This document shows, piece by piece, positions 54,942 to 64,000 of a stretch of 64,000 bases of DNA. The DNA lies in assembly GCF_947487515.1 (NCBI RefSeq), contig NZ_CANKWO010000002.1:124001-188000 (forward strand), in the 5' to 3' direction. Both the position numbers and the translations under genes were made by a program. The notes under the pieces were generated by a model. The model saw only the letters and a list, made by a program, of their open reading frames with translations, made no database searches and was not told the origin of the DNA. Origin of the DNA: an uncultured Litoreibacter sp. GTDB lineage: Bacteria; Pseudomonadota; Alphaproteobacteria; Rhodobacterales; Rhodobacteraceae. Each line of letters begins with the position of its first letter. Within the stretch, counting starts at the first letter, position 1.

Positions 54942-57900
54942 CTACTCCTCCTCCGCATCCAGGAGTTCCATGTTGAGGCCGAGGCCTCGGACTTCTTTCA
55001 CGAGAACGTTGAACGATTCCGGAATACCGGCCTCGAAGTTGTCCTCGCCTTTGACGATCGACTCGTAGACTTTCGTCCGGCCTGCCACGTCATCCGATTT
55101 CACCGTCAGCATTTCTTGCAAGGTGTAAGCGGCCCCGTAAGCTTCAAGCGCCCAGACTTCCATCTCCCCGAAGCGCTGACCACCAAACTGGGCTTTACCA
55201 CCCAGAGGTTGCTGCGTGACGAGCGAGTATGGACCCGTAGAACGAGCGTGGATTTTGTCGTCCACAAGGTGGTGCAGTTTCAGCAGGTATTTGACACCTA
55301 CGGTCACAGGACGGGCGAATTGCTCACCAGTGCGGCCATCATACAGAACCGACTGACCCGAAGTGTCAAAGCCCGCTTTTGTCAGCGCGTCGTTGATGTC
55401 GCTTTCTTTCGCACCATCAAAAACCGGCGTCGCAATTGGAACACCGCGGCGCACGGCCTCGGCAGATTCAATCATGTCGGTTTCAATCATGCCGCCGAAG
55501 GCTTCATTGTAGGTCTCGGCACCATATGCGTGCTCAAGCGCATCACGCACAGGCTGGCTGTCGCCAGTCCGCTTGAAGTCTTCCAAAGCGTCGTCAATTT
55601 TCAGACCCAAGCCGCGTGCGGCCCAACCCATGTGGGTTTCAAGAATCTGCCCAACGTTCATACGTGAAGGCACACCCAGCGGGTTCAGACAGAAGTCGAC
55701 CGGAGTACCATCTGCGAGGAATGGCATATCCTCCATTGGAACAACCTTGGAGATAACACCTTTGTTGCCGTGACGGCCGGCCATTTTGTCGCCCGGCTGA
55801 AGCTTGCGCTTCACAGCAACGAAGACCTTAACCATCTTCATGACGCCCGGTGGCAAGTCATCACCACGGCGGACTTTTTCGACCTTGTCTTCAAAACGGG
55901 CCTGAAGCGCGTTCTTTTGCGCCTCATATTGACCGTTCAGGGCCTCAAGGGCTGCGGCTTCGGTTTCTTCAGCCAAAGCAAGCTGCCACCATTGACCACG
56001 AGACAACATTTCCAACAATTCTGGTGTGATTTCCGAGTTCGGCTTAACGCCTTTCGGACCTTTCACAGCAGTTTTGCCGATCAGCATTGCCTGCAGACGT
56101 GAATAGATGTTGCGGTCAAGAATGCCCATCTCATCGTCGCGGTCACGCGCAAGGCGTTCGATTTCCTCACGCTCGATCTGCAAGGAGCGTTCGTCTTTCT
56201 CAACGCCGTGACGGTTAAAGAGGCGCACCTCAACAACAGTCCCGAAGTCACCCGGCTTCACGCGCAGCGATGTGTCACGCACATCGGAGGCTTTTTCACC
56301 AAAGATGGCGCGCAGAAGCTTTTCTTCCGGCGTCATCGGGCTTTCGCCCTTCGGTGTGATCTTACCGACCAGAATGTCACCCGGCTCTACGTCCGCGCCG
56401 ATGTACACGATGCCAGCCTCGTCGAGGTTGCGCAGCGCTTCTTCACCAACGTTTGGAATGTCGCGTGTGATTTCTTCTGGTCCAAGCTTCGTATCACGAG
56501 CAGCGACTTCAAACTCTTCGAGGTGAATCGAAGTGAAGACGTCGTCACGCGCAATGCGCTCGGAGATCAGGATGGAGTCCTCATAGTTGTAGCCGTTCCA
56601 TGGCATAAACGCGACGAGCACGTTCTTACCAAGGGCCAACTCGCCCATGTCGGTGGACGGACCATCGGCAATAACCTGACCGGCGGACACCACGTTGCCC
56701 ACTTTCACCAGCGGACGCTGGTTGATGCAGGTGTTTTGGTTGGACCGCTGGAACTTGCGCAGACGGTAGATATCCACGCCTGGATCGCCTGGGGCCAGAT
56801 CATCTGTTACGCGAACAACGATACGTGTCGCATCCACTTGGTCGATGATGCCGCCACGGTGGGCCTGAATGGCCGCACCCGAATCCGTTGCAACCACGCC
56901 TTCAATACCGGTGCCCACATATGGCGCATCAGCTTGCAGCAATGGAACAGCCTGACGTTGCATGTTCGACCCCATCAGGGCGCGGTTCGCATCGTCATTC
57001 TCAAGGAACGGGATCAAGGAAGCAGCGACCGAGACCAACTGCTTCGGGCTCACGTCGATCAGGTCCACATTGGCGTTGCTTTGCAGCATGTATTCGCCGG
57101 ACTGACGGGTCGAAACCAATTCGTTAACGAACTTCATGTTGTCATCAAGGTTGGCGTTTGCCTGCGCAACAGTGTGGCGCATTTCCTCGGTTGCGGACAT
57201 GTATTGCACATCGTCCGTGACAACACCGTCCACAACTTTGCGGTAAGGTGTCTCGATGAAGCCGTATTTGTTCACGCGGGCAAAGGTCGCCAACGAGTTG
57301 ATCAGACCAATGTTCGGACCCTCGGGTGTCTCAATCGGGCACATGCGGCCGTAGTGAGTTGGGTGAACGTCGCGAACCTCAAAGCCTGCACGTTCACGTG
57401 TCAGACCACCTGGTCCAAGCGCGGACAAGCGGCGCTTGTGCGTGACTTCGGACAGCGGGTTGGTTTGGTCCATGAACTGCGACAGCTGCGAGGAGCCGAA
57501 GAATTCACGCACCGCAGCCGCAGCCGGTTTCGCGTTGATCAGGTCTTGTGGCATCACTGTGTCGATTTCGACAGAGGACATACGCTCTTTGATCGCGCGC
57601 TCCATGCGCAGCAGACCAACGCGGTACTGGTTCTCCATCAACTCGCCAACGGAACGCACACGACGGTTGCCCAAGTGGTCAATGTCGTCGATGTCGCCGC
57701 GACCATCGCGCAGGTCAACCAGCGCTTTGATGCAGGAGATGATGTCTTCCTTGCGCAGGGTGCGCACGGTGTCTTCAGCATCCAGATCAAGACGCATGTT
57801 CATCTTCACGCGACCAACGGCCGACAGGTCGTAGCGCTCGCTATCGAAGAACAATGTGTCGAACAACGCGGATGCGGATTCAACGGTGGGCGGCTCGCCC

Positions 57901-59078
57901 GGGCGCATAACGCGGTAGATATCCATCAGCGCGGTTTCGCGGCTGAAGTTCTTGTCCACGGCCACAGTGTTGCGGATGTATGGGCCCACGTTGACGTGGT
58001 CGATGTCCAGAGTTGGAATCGTGGTAACACCGTTGTCGATCAAAGTTTTCAGAGTGCCGCCTACGACCTCTTCGCCCTTTTTGTCCAACTCCCAAGTCAG
58101 CTCGTCACCGGCTTCAACCCAGATTTCGCCGGTCTCTTCGTTGATGATGTCACGCGCTACAAAACGACCGATGATGCCCTCAAACGGCAACAGGACGTTT
58201 TCGACGTTCCCTTCTTCGATCAGTTTCTTAACTGCGCGCGGTGTAACTTTCTTACCCGCTTCTGCAATCACTTCACCGGTTTTGGCGTCAATGATGTCGG
58301 CAGCAGGCTTGGTGCCTTTGATCCGCTCTGGGAAGAACTTCGTGGACCAGCCACCTTTCTTCACTGCGTTGAAATCTACGGTATCGTAATAGGCATCCAT
58401 GATGCCTTCTTGGTCCAGACCCAATGCGTAAAGCAGGGTAGACACAGGCAACTTACGACGACGGTCGATACGCGCAAAAACCACATCCTTGGCATCGAAC
58501 TCAAAGTCCAGCCAAGAGCCGCGGTATGGGATGATGCGGCATGCGAACAGCAGCTTACCCGAGGAGTGGGTTTTGCCTTTGTCGTGGTCGAAGAACACGC
58601 CAGGGGAGCGGTGCATCTGGGAAACGATAACACGCTCGGTGCCGTTCACAACGAAGGTACCATTTGGGGTCATCAAAGGCATGTCGCCCATGAAGACGTC
58701 TTGCTCTTTGATATCTTTAACCGACTTCGCGCCTGTATCCTCATCGATATCAAACACGATCAGACGAAGGGTTACTTTAAGCGGGGCGCTGTAAGTCATG
58801 TCGCGCTGCTGACATTCCTCAACGTCGTACTTTGGCTTTTCGAGTTCGTATTTTACGAACTCCAGAATTGCGGTTTCATTGAAGTCTTTAATCGGGAAAA
58901 CCGATTGGAAGACGCCCTTGATACCTTCACCGTCCATCGGCGCCAGCTGGTCGCCGGACTTCAGGAAAAGATCATAAGAGGACTTCTGCACTTCAATAAG
59001 GTTTGGCATTGCCAAAACTTCATTAATTTTGCCGAAATATTTACGGATGCGTTTTTGACCAACGTATGTTTGAGCCAT
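54942..59078 (-). CDS. rpoB: DNA-directed RNA polymerase beta subunit
   Basis: [79 protein letters not shown]. Confidence 0.99.
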   Translation of the reverse strand: MAQTYVGQKRIRKYFGKINEVLAMPNLIEVQKSSYDLFLKSGDQLAPMDGEGIKGVFQSVFPIKDFNETAILEFVKYELEKPKYDVEECQQRDMTYSAPLKVTLRLIVFDIDEDTGAKSVKDIKEQDVFMGDMPLMTPNGTFVVNGTERVIVSQMHRSPGVFFDHDKGKTHSSGKLLFACRIIPYRGSWLDFEFDAKDVVFARIDRRRKLPVSTLLYALGLDQEGIMDAYYDTVDFNAVKKGGWSTKFFPERIKGTKPAADIIDAKTGEVIAEAGKKVTPRAVKKLIEEGNVENVLLPFEGIIGRFVARDIINEETGEIWVEAGDELTWELDKKGEEVVGGTLKTLIDNGVTTIPTLDIDHVNVGPYIRNTVAVDKNFSRETALMDIYRVMRPGEPPTVESASALFDTLFFDSERYDLSAVGRVKMNMRLDLDAEDTVRTLRKEDIISCIKALVDLRDGRGDIDDIDHLGNRRVRSVGELMENQYRVGLLRMERAIKERMSSVEIDTVMPQDLINAKPAAAAVREFFGSSQLSQFMDQTNPLSEVTHKRRLSALGPGGLTRERAGFEVRDVHPTHYGRMCPIETPEGPNIGLINSLATFARVNKYGFIETPYRKVVDGVVTDDVQYMSATEEMRHTVAQANANLDDNMKFVNELVSTRQSGEYMLQSNANVDLIDVSPKQLVSVAASLIPFLENDDANRALMGSNMQRQAVPLLQADAPYVGTGIEGVVATDSGAAIQAHRGGIIDQVDATRIVVRVTDDLAPGDPGVDIYRLRKFQRSNQNTCINQRPLVKVGNVVSAGQVIADGPSTDMGELALGKNVLVAFMPWNGYNYEDSILISERIARDDVFTSIHLEEFEVAARDTKLGPEEITRDIPNVGEEALRNLDEAGIVYIGADVEPGDILVGKITPKGESPMTPEEKLLRAIFGEKASDVRDTSLRVKPGDFGTVVEVRLFNRHGVEKDERSLQIEREEIERLARDRDDEMGILDRNIYSRLQAMLIGKTAVKGPKGVKPNSEITPELLEMLSRGQWWQLALAEETEAAALEALNGQYEAQKNALQARFEDKVEKVRRGDDLPPGVMKMVKVFVAVKRKLQPGDKMAGRHGNKGVISKVVPMEDMPFLADGTPVDFCLNPLGVPSRMNVGQILETHMGWAARGLGLKIDDALEDFKRTGDSQPVRDALEHAYGAETYNEAFGGMIETDMIESAEAVRRGVPIATPVFDGAKESDINDALTKAGFDTSGQSVLYDGRTGEQFARPVTVGVKYLLKLHHLVDDKIHARSTGPYSLVTQQPLGGKAQFGGQRFGEMEVWALEAYGAAYTLQEMLTVKSDDVAGRTKVYESIVKGEDNFEAGIPESFNVLVKEVRGLGLNMELLDAEEE

Positions 59079-59317
59079 GCTCGTCAAAGCCTTTCAATTT
59101 CCTCGGATATGTCACCCCGGGGCCGGGTGGCATACCACTTGGATCAAGGAGATGTGGTTCAATACTTGCGCGCCTTCCCACGGGCGTGCTCCCGAACCTG
59201 ATACCGCTCCTTAGAAAAGGCTCCAAAACAAAGCCCTCTCTGAGACGCGGAAAGCCGGACCCGGAATTAACCCGGATCCAGCCATTATTTTGACGACGCA
59301 GCAGTGCTGCGCGACAA

Positions 59318-59695
59318 TTACTTGAGCTCGACTTCTGCGCCAGCTGCTTCCAGCTTGCCTTTGATGTCTTCTGCTTCTGCTTTGTCGACGCCTTCTTTGA
59401 CAGCTTTGCCGCCAGCTTCGACCAAGTCTTTTGCTTCTTTGAGGCCCAGACCAGTGATGCCACGGACTTCTTTGATGACGTTGATTTTTGCTGCACCAGC
59501 AGAAACCAGGATTACGTCAAACTCGGATTTTTCTTCCGCTGCGCCACCAGCAGCGTCGCCGCCGCCAGCCATCATGACTGCGCCACCGGCTGCAGGCTCG
59601 ATGCCATACTCGTCTTTAAGGATGGTTTTCAGTTCTTGTGCTTCGAGAAGGGTCAGACCAACGATCTCTTCAGCAAGTTTTTTCAGATCAGCCAT
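59318..59695 (-). CDS. rplL: 50S ribosomal protein L7/L12
   Basis: [57 protein letters not shown]. Confidence 0.98.
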   Translation of the reverse strand: MADLKKLAEEIVGLTLLEAQELKTILKDEYGIEPAAGGAVMMAGGGDAAGGAAEEKSEFDVILVSAGAAKINVIKEVRGITGLGLKEAKDLVEAGGKAVKEGVDKAEAEDIKGKLEAAGAEVELK

Positions 59696-59767
59696 TATAC
59701 TGTTTCCGTTCTATTAAGTTGTGTTCCAACGCGTAGGCATTCGCCCCACGAAAGTATCGTCCCGAGG

Positions 59768-60283
59768 TTAAGCGGCTGCTTTGTCCTCGATGGTGCTGAG
59801 AATGCTTGCGACGTTCGAAGCAGGTGCGCCAATCGCGCCGGCAATGTTCGAAGCAGGGGCACCGATGCAACCCACGATGGAAGCAATAAGCTCCTCGCGG
59901 CTTGGCATGGCGGCCACGGCTTTAACACCAGCGACATCCAACGCGTTTTCGCCCATAGCACCCCCAAGGATAACGAGCTTTTCGTTGTCCTTGGAATAGT
60001 CGTTCACCACTTTCGCGGCGGCGACTGGGTCCTCTGAGTAGGCGAGAACGGTCATTCCCTCGAGGTATTCAGCAATGCTTGCGCATGGCTGGCCCTCAAG
60101 AGCGATTTTGGCGAGCCTGTTCTTGGCGACGCGGACAGACCCACCAGCTTCGCGCATACGCGCACGCAGGTCTTGCATCTCGGCAACCGTGATACCTTCG
60201 TAGTGGCTAACCACTACGACGCCAGAGCTTTCAAAGATTTGGCCGAGCTCTTCGACCAGTTTCTCTTTTTGTGCTCTATCCAC
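59768..60283 (-). CDS. rplJ: 50S ribosomal protein L10
   Basis: [62 protein letters not shown]. Confidence 0.97.
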   Translation of the reverse strand: MDRAQKEKLVEELGQIFESSGVVVVSHYEGITVAEMQDLRARMREAGGSVRVAKNRLAKIALEGQPCASIAEYLEGMTVLAYSEDPVAAAKVVNDYSKDNEKLVILGGAMGENALDVAGVKAVAAMPSREELIASIVGCIGAPASNIAGAIGAPASNVASILSTIEDKAAA

Positions 60284-60474
60284 AGTTTCACTCCAATTGT
60301 GGGGATTGCTCCCCGGCTCAGTCTACCGGATCACTCCGGCGGTTGGGTCCATCGTACACGGGACGCCCGAACCGCCTGGAGTTCTCACCCACAGTCAATC
60401 TGGTCTGATCCCGTCTCAGGCAGGAATTAAAGGGGTTTAAGGCCCCAACCCGCCATCTCGGACGAAACGCAAAA

Positions 60475-60499
60475 GAGCGCGTGACGAATCGCGCGCTCT
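60475..60499 (-). terminator. Hairpin downstream of the Hint-domain gene
   Basis: Minus strand AGAGCGCG-CGATTCGTCA-CGCGCTCTTTTG. Confidence 0.65.
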
Positions 60500-60586
60500 A
60501 AAGCATGGGTTCAATTAGTCCCCTGAGGCCCAAAAGCCAAGACCGATCATGCGAAATATTGCAAGTTTCTCAAATTTTTTCTGAAC

Positions 60587-61675
60587 TTAGGACTGCAGCA
60601 GCGGCTGCGCGTTCTTTCGGTGCCGCGAAAGCAGTTGTCGCATCGGATCCCCCTTCATGATGACGCGCGCAGGTGACCCCGCCGCCTCTATCAATTGTGG
60701 GAAGAATTCTTCGATCTCTTTTCGCGCCGCCGCGTTGATAGATTTCAACGCCACAGGGCCGGTGAGCAGGGATTCTGTCGGGGCCCCTTCGGCGAAAATG
60801 ATCTCATGGTGATCCAGCAAAATGTGGTAGTAACTGACCACCGAAAAGTCCTTGGCATAAGAAATTCCAGGCAGGCCCAACAGCTTTTTCGCCGCCACCA
60901 GAACCTCGGTCTGCCCCGCAACTCTTTGCGCGATCTTGGAGCTGACAATCATTCGGTGCTGCTGCGATACAACCAAATCTGCAACGGGCAACCCCATACC
61001 CAACGCCCCTGCCTCAATCCGAATAGGGGTGAACCTACCGGTCGCAAGAAAGGAGGACGTGCCGATCCATCGAACGGGCTGCGCACCACGATCTTGGGTC
61101 ATGATGAGGTCACCAACCTGCAGCTCCTCCACCGGGCGTTCCCCCCTGAGGGTCAGGATACGCGCACCGGCGGTAAAACAAGTCACAAAATCTGGGTCCT
61201 CGCGGCTGGCAGTTAGTCCGGAAAAATTGCTCCCAAGCAAACTGTCCAAGGTCAAAGACCGAATTGCAGCAGCCTCTAGCGCCACCTGGTCGGAATTGGC
61301 CGAGAATTCGGGGGCCAGATATGTGTTCCCGTCTGTGTCTTGAAAAATAACCGCTGTAATCGTCGCGGTCGTGCCGTCAATATAGGTGATCGTTGCATTG
61401 TAGACAGATGTGCCGTCAAAGGTCTGATCCGGCCCTCCGTCTATCGAGAAGGTCTCGTTTGAGGCGTTGTTGTTCATGTCGTAGGCCGTCGACACGCCCC
61501 CTGACGTTCCGGTTGAGCCCGGAGACAGCGTTTGAACATCATTGACCAAAGCGTCGCCGGCACCACCAAACGTCAACCCCACCAAAGCGCCTGCGCCCTC
61601 GGCCGAGTTGTTTCCTTCGATGGTGTCCATGTCCGATTGGACACCAAGGGATATCACGTCAAAAGTTGTTGCCAT
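60587..61675 (-). CDS. Hint (Hedgehog/intein) domain-containing protein
   Basis: CFTAGARILTLRGERPVEELQVGDLIMTQDRGAQPVRWIG; VSQQHRMIV; YYHILLDHHEIIFAEG. Confidence 0.9.
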   Translation of the reverse strand: MATTFDVISLGVQSDMDTIEGNNSAEGAGALVGLTFGGAGDALVNDVQTLSPGSTGTSGGVSTAYDMNNNASNETFSIDGGPDQTFDGTSVYNATITYIDGTTATITAVIFQDTDGNTYLAPEFSANSDQVALEAAAIRSLTLDSLLGSNFSGLTASREDPDFVTCFTAGARILTLRGERPVEELQVGDLIMTQDRGAQPVRWIGTSSFLATGRFTPIRIEAGALGMGLPVADLVVSQQHRMIVSSKIAQRVAGQTEVLVAAKKLLGLPGISYAKDFSVVSYYHILLDHHEIIFAEGAPTESLLTGPVALKSINAAARKEIEEFFPQLIEAAGSPARVIMKGDPMRQLLSRHRKNAQPLLQS

Positions 61676-61911
61676 TTACCTACTGGCCGCCTCCACGTCA
61701 CCGACGCGGATATCACCATCCTAACAGTTACCAAAACTACGGACGCATTTTGCGCCATGCCTTAGAGTTAGGTGCATTTTCCTAAAATTATCAGGGGAAA
61801 AGGGTCGGAAGTTCAGCACAGGCTGGATCACGCGCAGATCATCCGGCTTGATGGCATTTCCGGCAAGTATTGGCTGGCATGGGGCCTCATGCCCCATATA
61901 GGGATGATGCG

Positions 61912-61943
61912 AAAAGATCACCCAGTTGGACGGGTGACCTTTT
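61912..61943. terminator. Hairpin upstream of the Hint gene / downstream of the cytidylyltransferase gene
   Basis: AAAAGATCACCC-agttgga-CGGGTGACCTTTT. Confidence 0.7.
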
Positions 61944-62004
61944 CAATAGGCTTGCGCCGATGGAAGCGCAGAGAATGAAATGGGAAGGCGTTGAGGCGCC
62001 GTAT

Positions 62005-62412
62005 TTACGCTGAGTGCCTCAAAACATTCGCACGAATTTCAGTTGTCGAAACATCGATTGTGCGTGGTAAATACACCACCTGACACAGGCTCTTCAAACT
62101 ATCGAATTCACCCTGCCAGTCGTCCCCCATACCAAAAACGTCGACATTGAAGCGCCTGATATCAAGGACCTTCTGACTCCAGCATTTTTCGGGAACAACC
62201 TCTTCAACAAAGCGGCACGACCGCAGAATCGAGGCGCGGTCTTCATAGGATATCACCGCCTTTTTGCCCTTACGCGCGTTGAAGTCATCGGTCGACAATC
62301 CAACGATTAACCGATCACCAAAATAGCTTAACCGTTCCAGTAAACGGACATGCCCCACATGAAACATATCGAACGTCCCATACGTCAGTACGACCTTGTC
62401 CTTACTCTCCAT
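62005..62412 (-). CDS. Glycerol-3-phosphate cytidylyltransferase-like nucleotidyltransferase (TagD-type)
   Basis: VVLTYGTFDMFHVGHVRLLERL (HxGH), GMGDDW, STTEIRA motifs. Confidence 0.88.
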   Translation of the reverse strand: MESKDKVVLTYGTFDMFHVGHVRLLERLSYFGDRLIVGLSTDDFNARKGKKAVISYEDRASILRSCRFVEEVVPEKCWSQKVLDIRRFNVDVFGMGDDWQGEFDSLKSLCQVVYLPRTIDVSTTEIRANVLRHSA

Positions 62413-63367
62413 TGTTCAACTCGCTCAATAATGCCGAGAACTTCTGTTTCTGGGCCACCCAAGGAAACGTGAACCGCGAATTCGGAATTCTCCAGTCGTC
62501 GCCATAATTCTCCTTAAGCAACACCTCGGGATGTGCAGGCAATGGAACGCCACTAATCGGGCAGGTCTTCAAAGGCCAAACATCTGAGTACGTTAATTGT
62601 TTGCGAGAATACGGAAAAATATTGTAGCGGCGGTGCGTCCCATAGGCTGGGAATAAATCCACTTCGAAGCCTTCAATATTTGGAAGTTTGATAATCGCAT
62701 TCTTGCTTTCAATCAGACGGCATTCAATCCCCTCCGCAAGCAGGCAGGCCAAGAGAAGCTTGAACTCTTCGGCTGCATCCTCGTCACGGCGCACCGGCAA
62801 TATTACCGCAAGATCAACATCGTCATCGTAAGGAATAAGCCCCTTATCGCGGACCAAACCCAAAAGCGTCCCAGAGTTCGCAAAGGCCTCGTACCCCAGA
62901 TCATTCAGCACCGCTATTATCTTGCGGATACCTTCATAGATGGCCTCTTCCTCACAATCCGCTAGCTGCTTGTCCATAAAGCCGTGCGCGCCAAACGAAA
63001 CGCCGCCCAGATGCTCCTTAAGCTGATCTTCGAAGCTGTCATACAAGTGCATCGCTCCGGCCTTCTCCCGAGCTTCGCGCAACATAGCCATCTGTTTGTT
63101 CGCGGCTGCCGCACGACAGCGACCCACAACCGCGTTTGCGACGAATGCTTCGCGGAACTCTATAAGGCCGCGTAGCTCTGCTGGCATGTCATCCATGGCA
63201 CGCAGACGTTTTCGCGGCTGTAAATCCGAATTGTTTTCTTGCAACGCTCTAATTGCGTCACTTCTAAATTCAATTAATTCTTCGTGCTTACCCACACTAA
63301 AAACTCCAACACACAAAATAACTACAAACACTTCAATCAACGAAGTATGGCGCAATTTAAACGTCAA
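62402..63367 (-). CDS. LicD-family protein (phosphocholine/phosphoglycerol-transfer type)
   Basis: ANSGTLLGLVRDKGLIPYDDDVDLAVI nucleotidyltransferase motif; EVDLFPAYG; overlaps the cytidylyltransferase start. Confidence 0.85.
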   Translation of the reverse strand: MTFKLRHTSLIEVFVVILCVGVFSVGKHEELIEFRSDAIRALQENNSDLQPRKRLRAMDDMPAELRGLIEFREAFVANAVVGRCRAAAANKQMAMLREAREKAGAMHLYDSFEDQLKEHLGGVSFGAHGFMDKQLADCEEEAIYEGIRKIIAVLNDLGYEAFANSGTLLGLVRDKGLIPYDDDVDLAVILPVRRDEDAAEEFKLLLACLLAEGIECRLIESKNAIIKLPNIEGFEVDLFPAYGTHRRYNIFPYSRKQLTYSDVWPLKTCPISGVPLPAHPEVLLKENYGDDWRIPNSRFTFPWVAQKQKFSALLSELNNGE

Positions 63368-63430
63368 TTAAAATTAATAATTAATAAAATTTGGTTAACA
63401 TTTCGCAAGCAAAACAGTTTTCCATAAAAA

Positions 63431-63454
63431 AAGGCGCTCCAAACGAAGCGCCTT
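63431..63454. terminator. Terminator downstream of rplA
   Basis: AAGGCGCTccaaacgaAGCGCCTTT; minus strand continues into TTTTTTTATGG. Confidence 0.8.
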
Positions 63455-63512
63455 TCAGAAATTTTTAGAGCAGCGACTAAGCGCCTATATAATAGGCACT
63501 CATTCCTTCGCT

Positions 63513-64000
63513 TTAGTTGCCAGTTGCGTTGTCCACAGAGATGGTAACGCTTGGGCCCATTGTCGAAGACACAACGATCTTCTTCATGTATGTGCCCTTG
63601 GAACCCGCTGGGCGAGCTTTGCCAACTGCGTCGATAAACGCGCGAACGTTTTCAACCAGCTTGTCTTCGCCGAAAGAAGCTTTGCCGACACCTGCGTGTA
63701 CAACACCAGCTTTTTCAACTTTGAACTGAACTTCGCCGCCCTTCGCAGCTTCAACAGCCGCTTTGACGTCCATAGTAACTGTACCAACCTTCGGGTTAGG
63801 CATCAGGTTACGTGGGCCAAGAACTTTACCCAGACGACCAACGATTGGCATCATGTCTGGTGTTGCAATGCAGCGATCGAAGTCGATCTTGCCGGATTGC
63901 ACGATTTCCATCAGGTCCTCGGCACCAACGATGTCTGCGCCAGCCGCTTTGGCTTCTTCAGCTTTCGCATCACGCGCAAAAACAGCAACGCGCATGGTTT
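63513..64000 (-). CDS. rplA: 50S ribosomal protein L1 (5' end outside window)
   Basis: [36 protein letters not shown] open to the window edge. Confidence 0.96.
   Translation of the reverse strand, partial: TMRVAVFARDAKAEEAKAAGADIVGAEDLMEIVQSGKIDFDRCIATPDMMPIVGRLGKVLGPRNLMPNPKVGTVTMDVKAAVEAAKGGEVQFKVEKAGVVHAGVGKASFGEDKLVENVRAFIDAVGKARPAGSKGTYMKKIVVSSTMGPSVTISVDNATGN

Noticed and set aside
51893-54976. 1027-aa plus-strand ORF opposite rpoC
   Set aside because: Shadow ORF: codon bias of a highly expressed gene removes stop codons from the antisense frame; protein is His/Val/Arg-rich with no domain.
56208-59201. 997-aa plus-strand ORF opposite rpoB
   Set aside because: Same antisense codon-bias artefact.
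61772-61978. 68-aa plus-strand ORF
   Set aside because: Spans a terminator hairpin and has no domain or clear RBS.

Overview
The window is a chromosomal segment from an alphaproteobacterium, most likely the Rhodobacteraceae/Roseobacter group (inferred from gene content: aapJQMP, ATP12, Hint-domain protein, rpmH-rnpA-yidD-yidC). Positions 1-25 kb hold housekeeping genes: tRNA-Arg, a TVP38/oxidoreductase/histidine kinase operon, rpmH-rnpA-yidD-ttcA-EAL-yidC-MOSC-engB-argB, the aap amino-acid ABC transporter, then ATP12/HAD/RluA/crcB/rarA/Deg protease. Positions 25-64 kb hold the ribosomal-protein/RNA-polymerase supercluster on the minus strand (rplQ-rpoA-rpsK-rpsM-adk-secY-rplO ... rpsJ, tuf-fusA-rpsG-rpsL, rpoC-rpoB-rplL-rplJ, rplA). 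The most unusual aspect is that this normally contiguous supercluster is broken at several points by accessory genes: an NYN-domain gene at rpmD|rplO; a 2OG-oxygenase/orphan/NADAR/membrane-protein block at rplP|rpmC; orphans at rplB|rplW and rpsJ|tuf; Hint, cytidylyltransferase and LicD genes at rplJ|rplA. The breaks carry intrinsic terminators and candidate internal promoters of the form TTGnnn-N17-TAnnnn. Three near-identical terminator-plus-AACGCGCGTT repeats punctuate the rplP|rpmC accessory array. No CRISPR array, transposase, integrase or rRNA gene was seen. All functional names come from reading the translated proteins; no database search was run.
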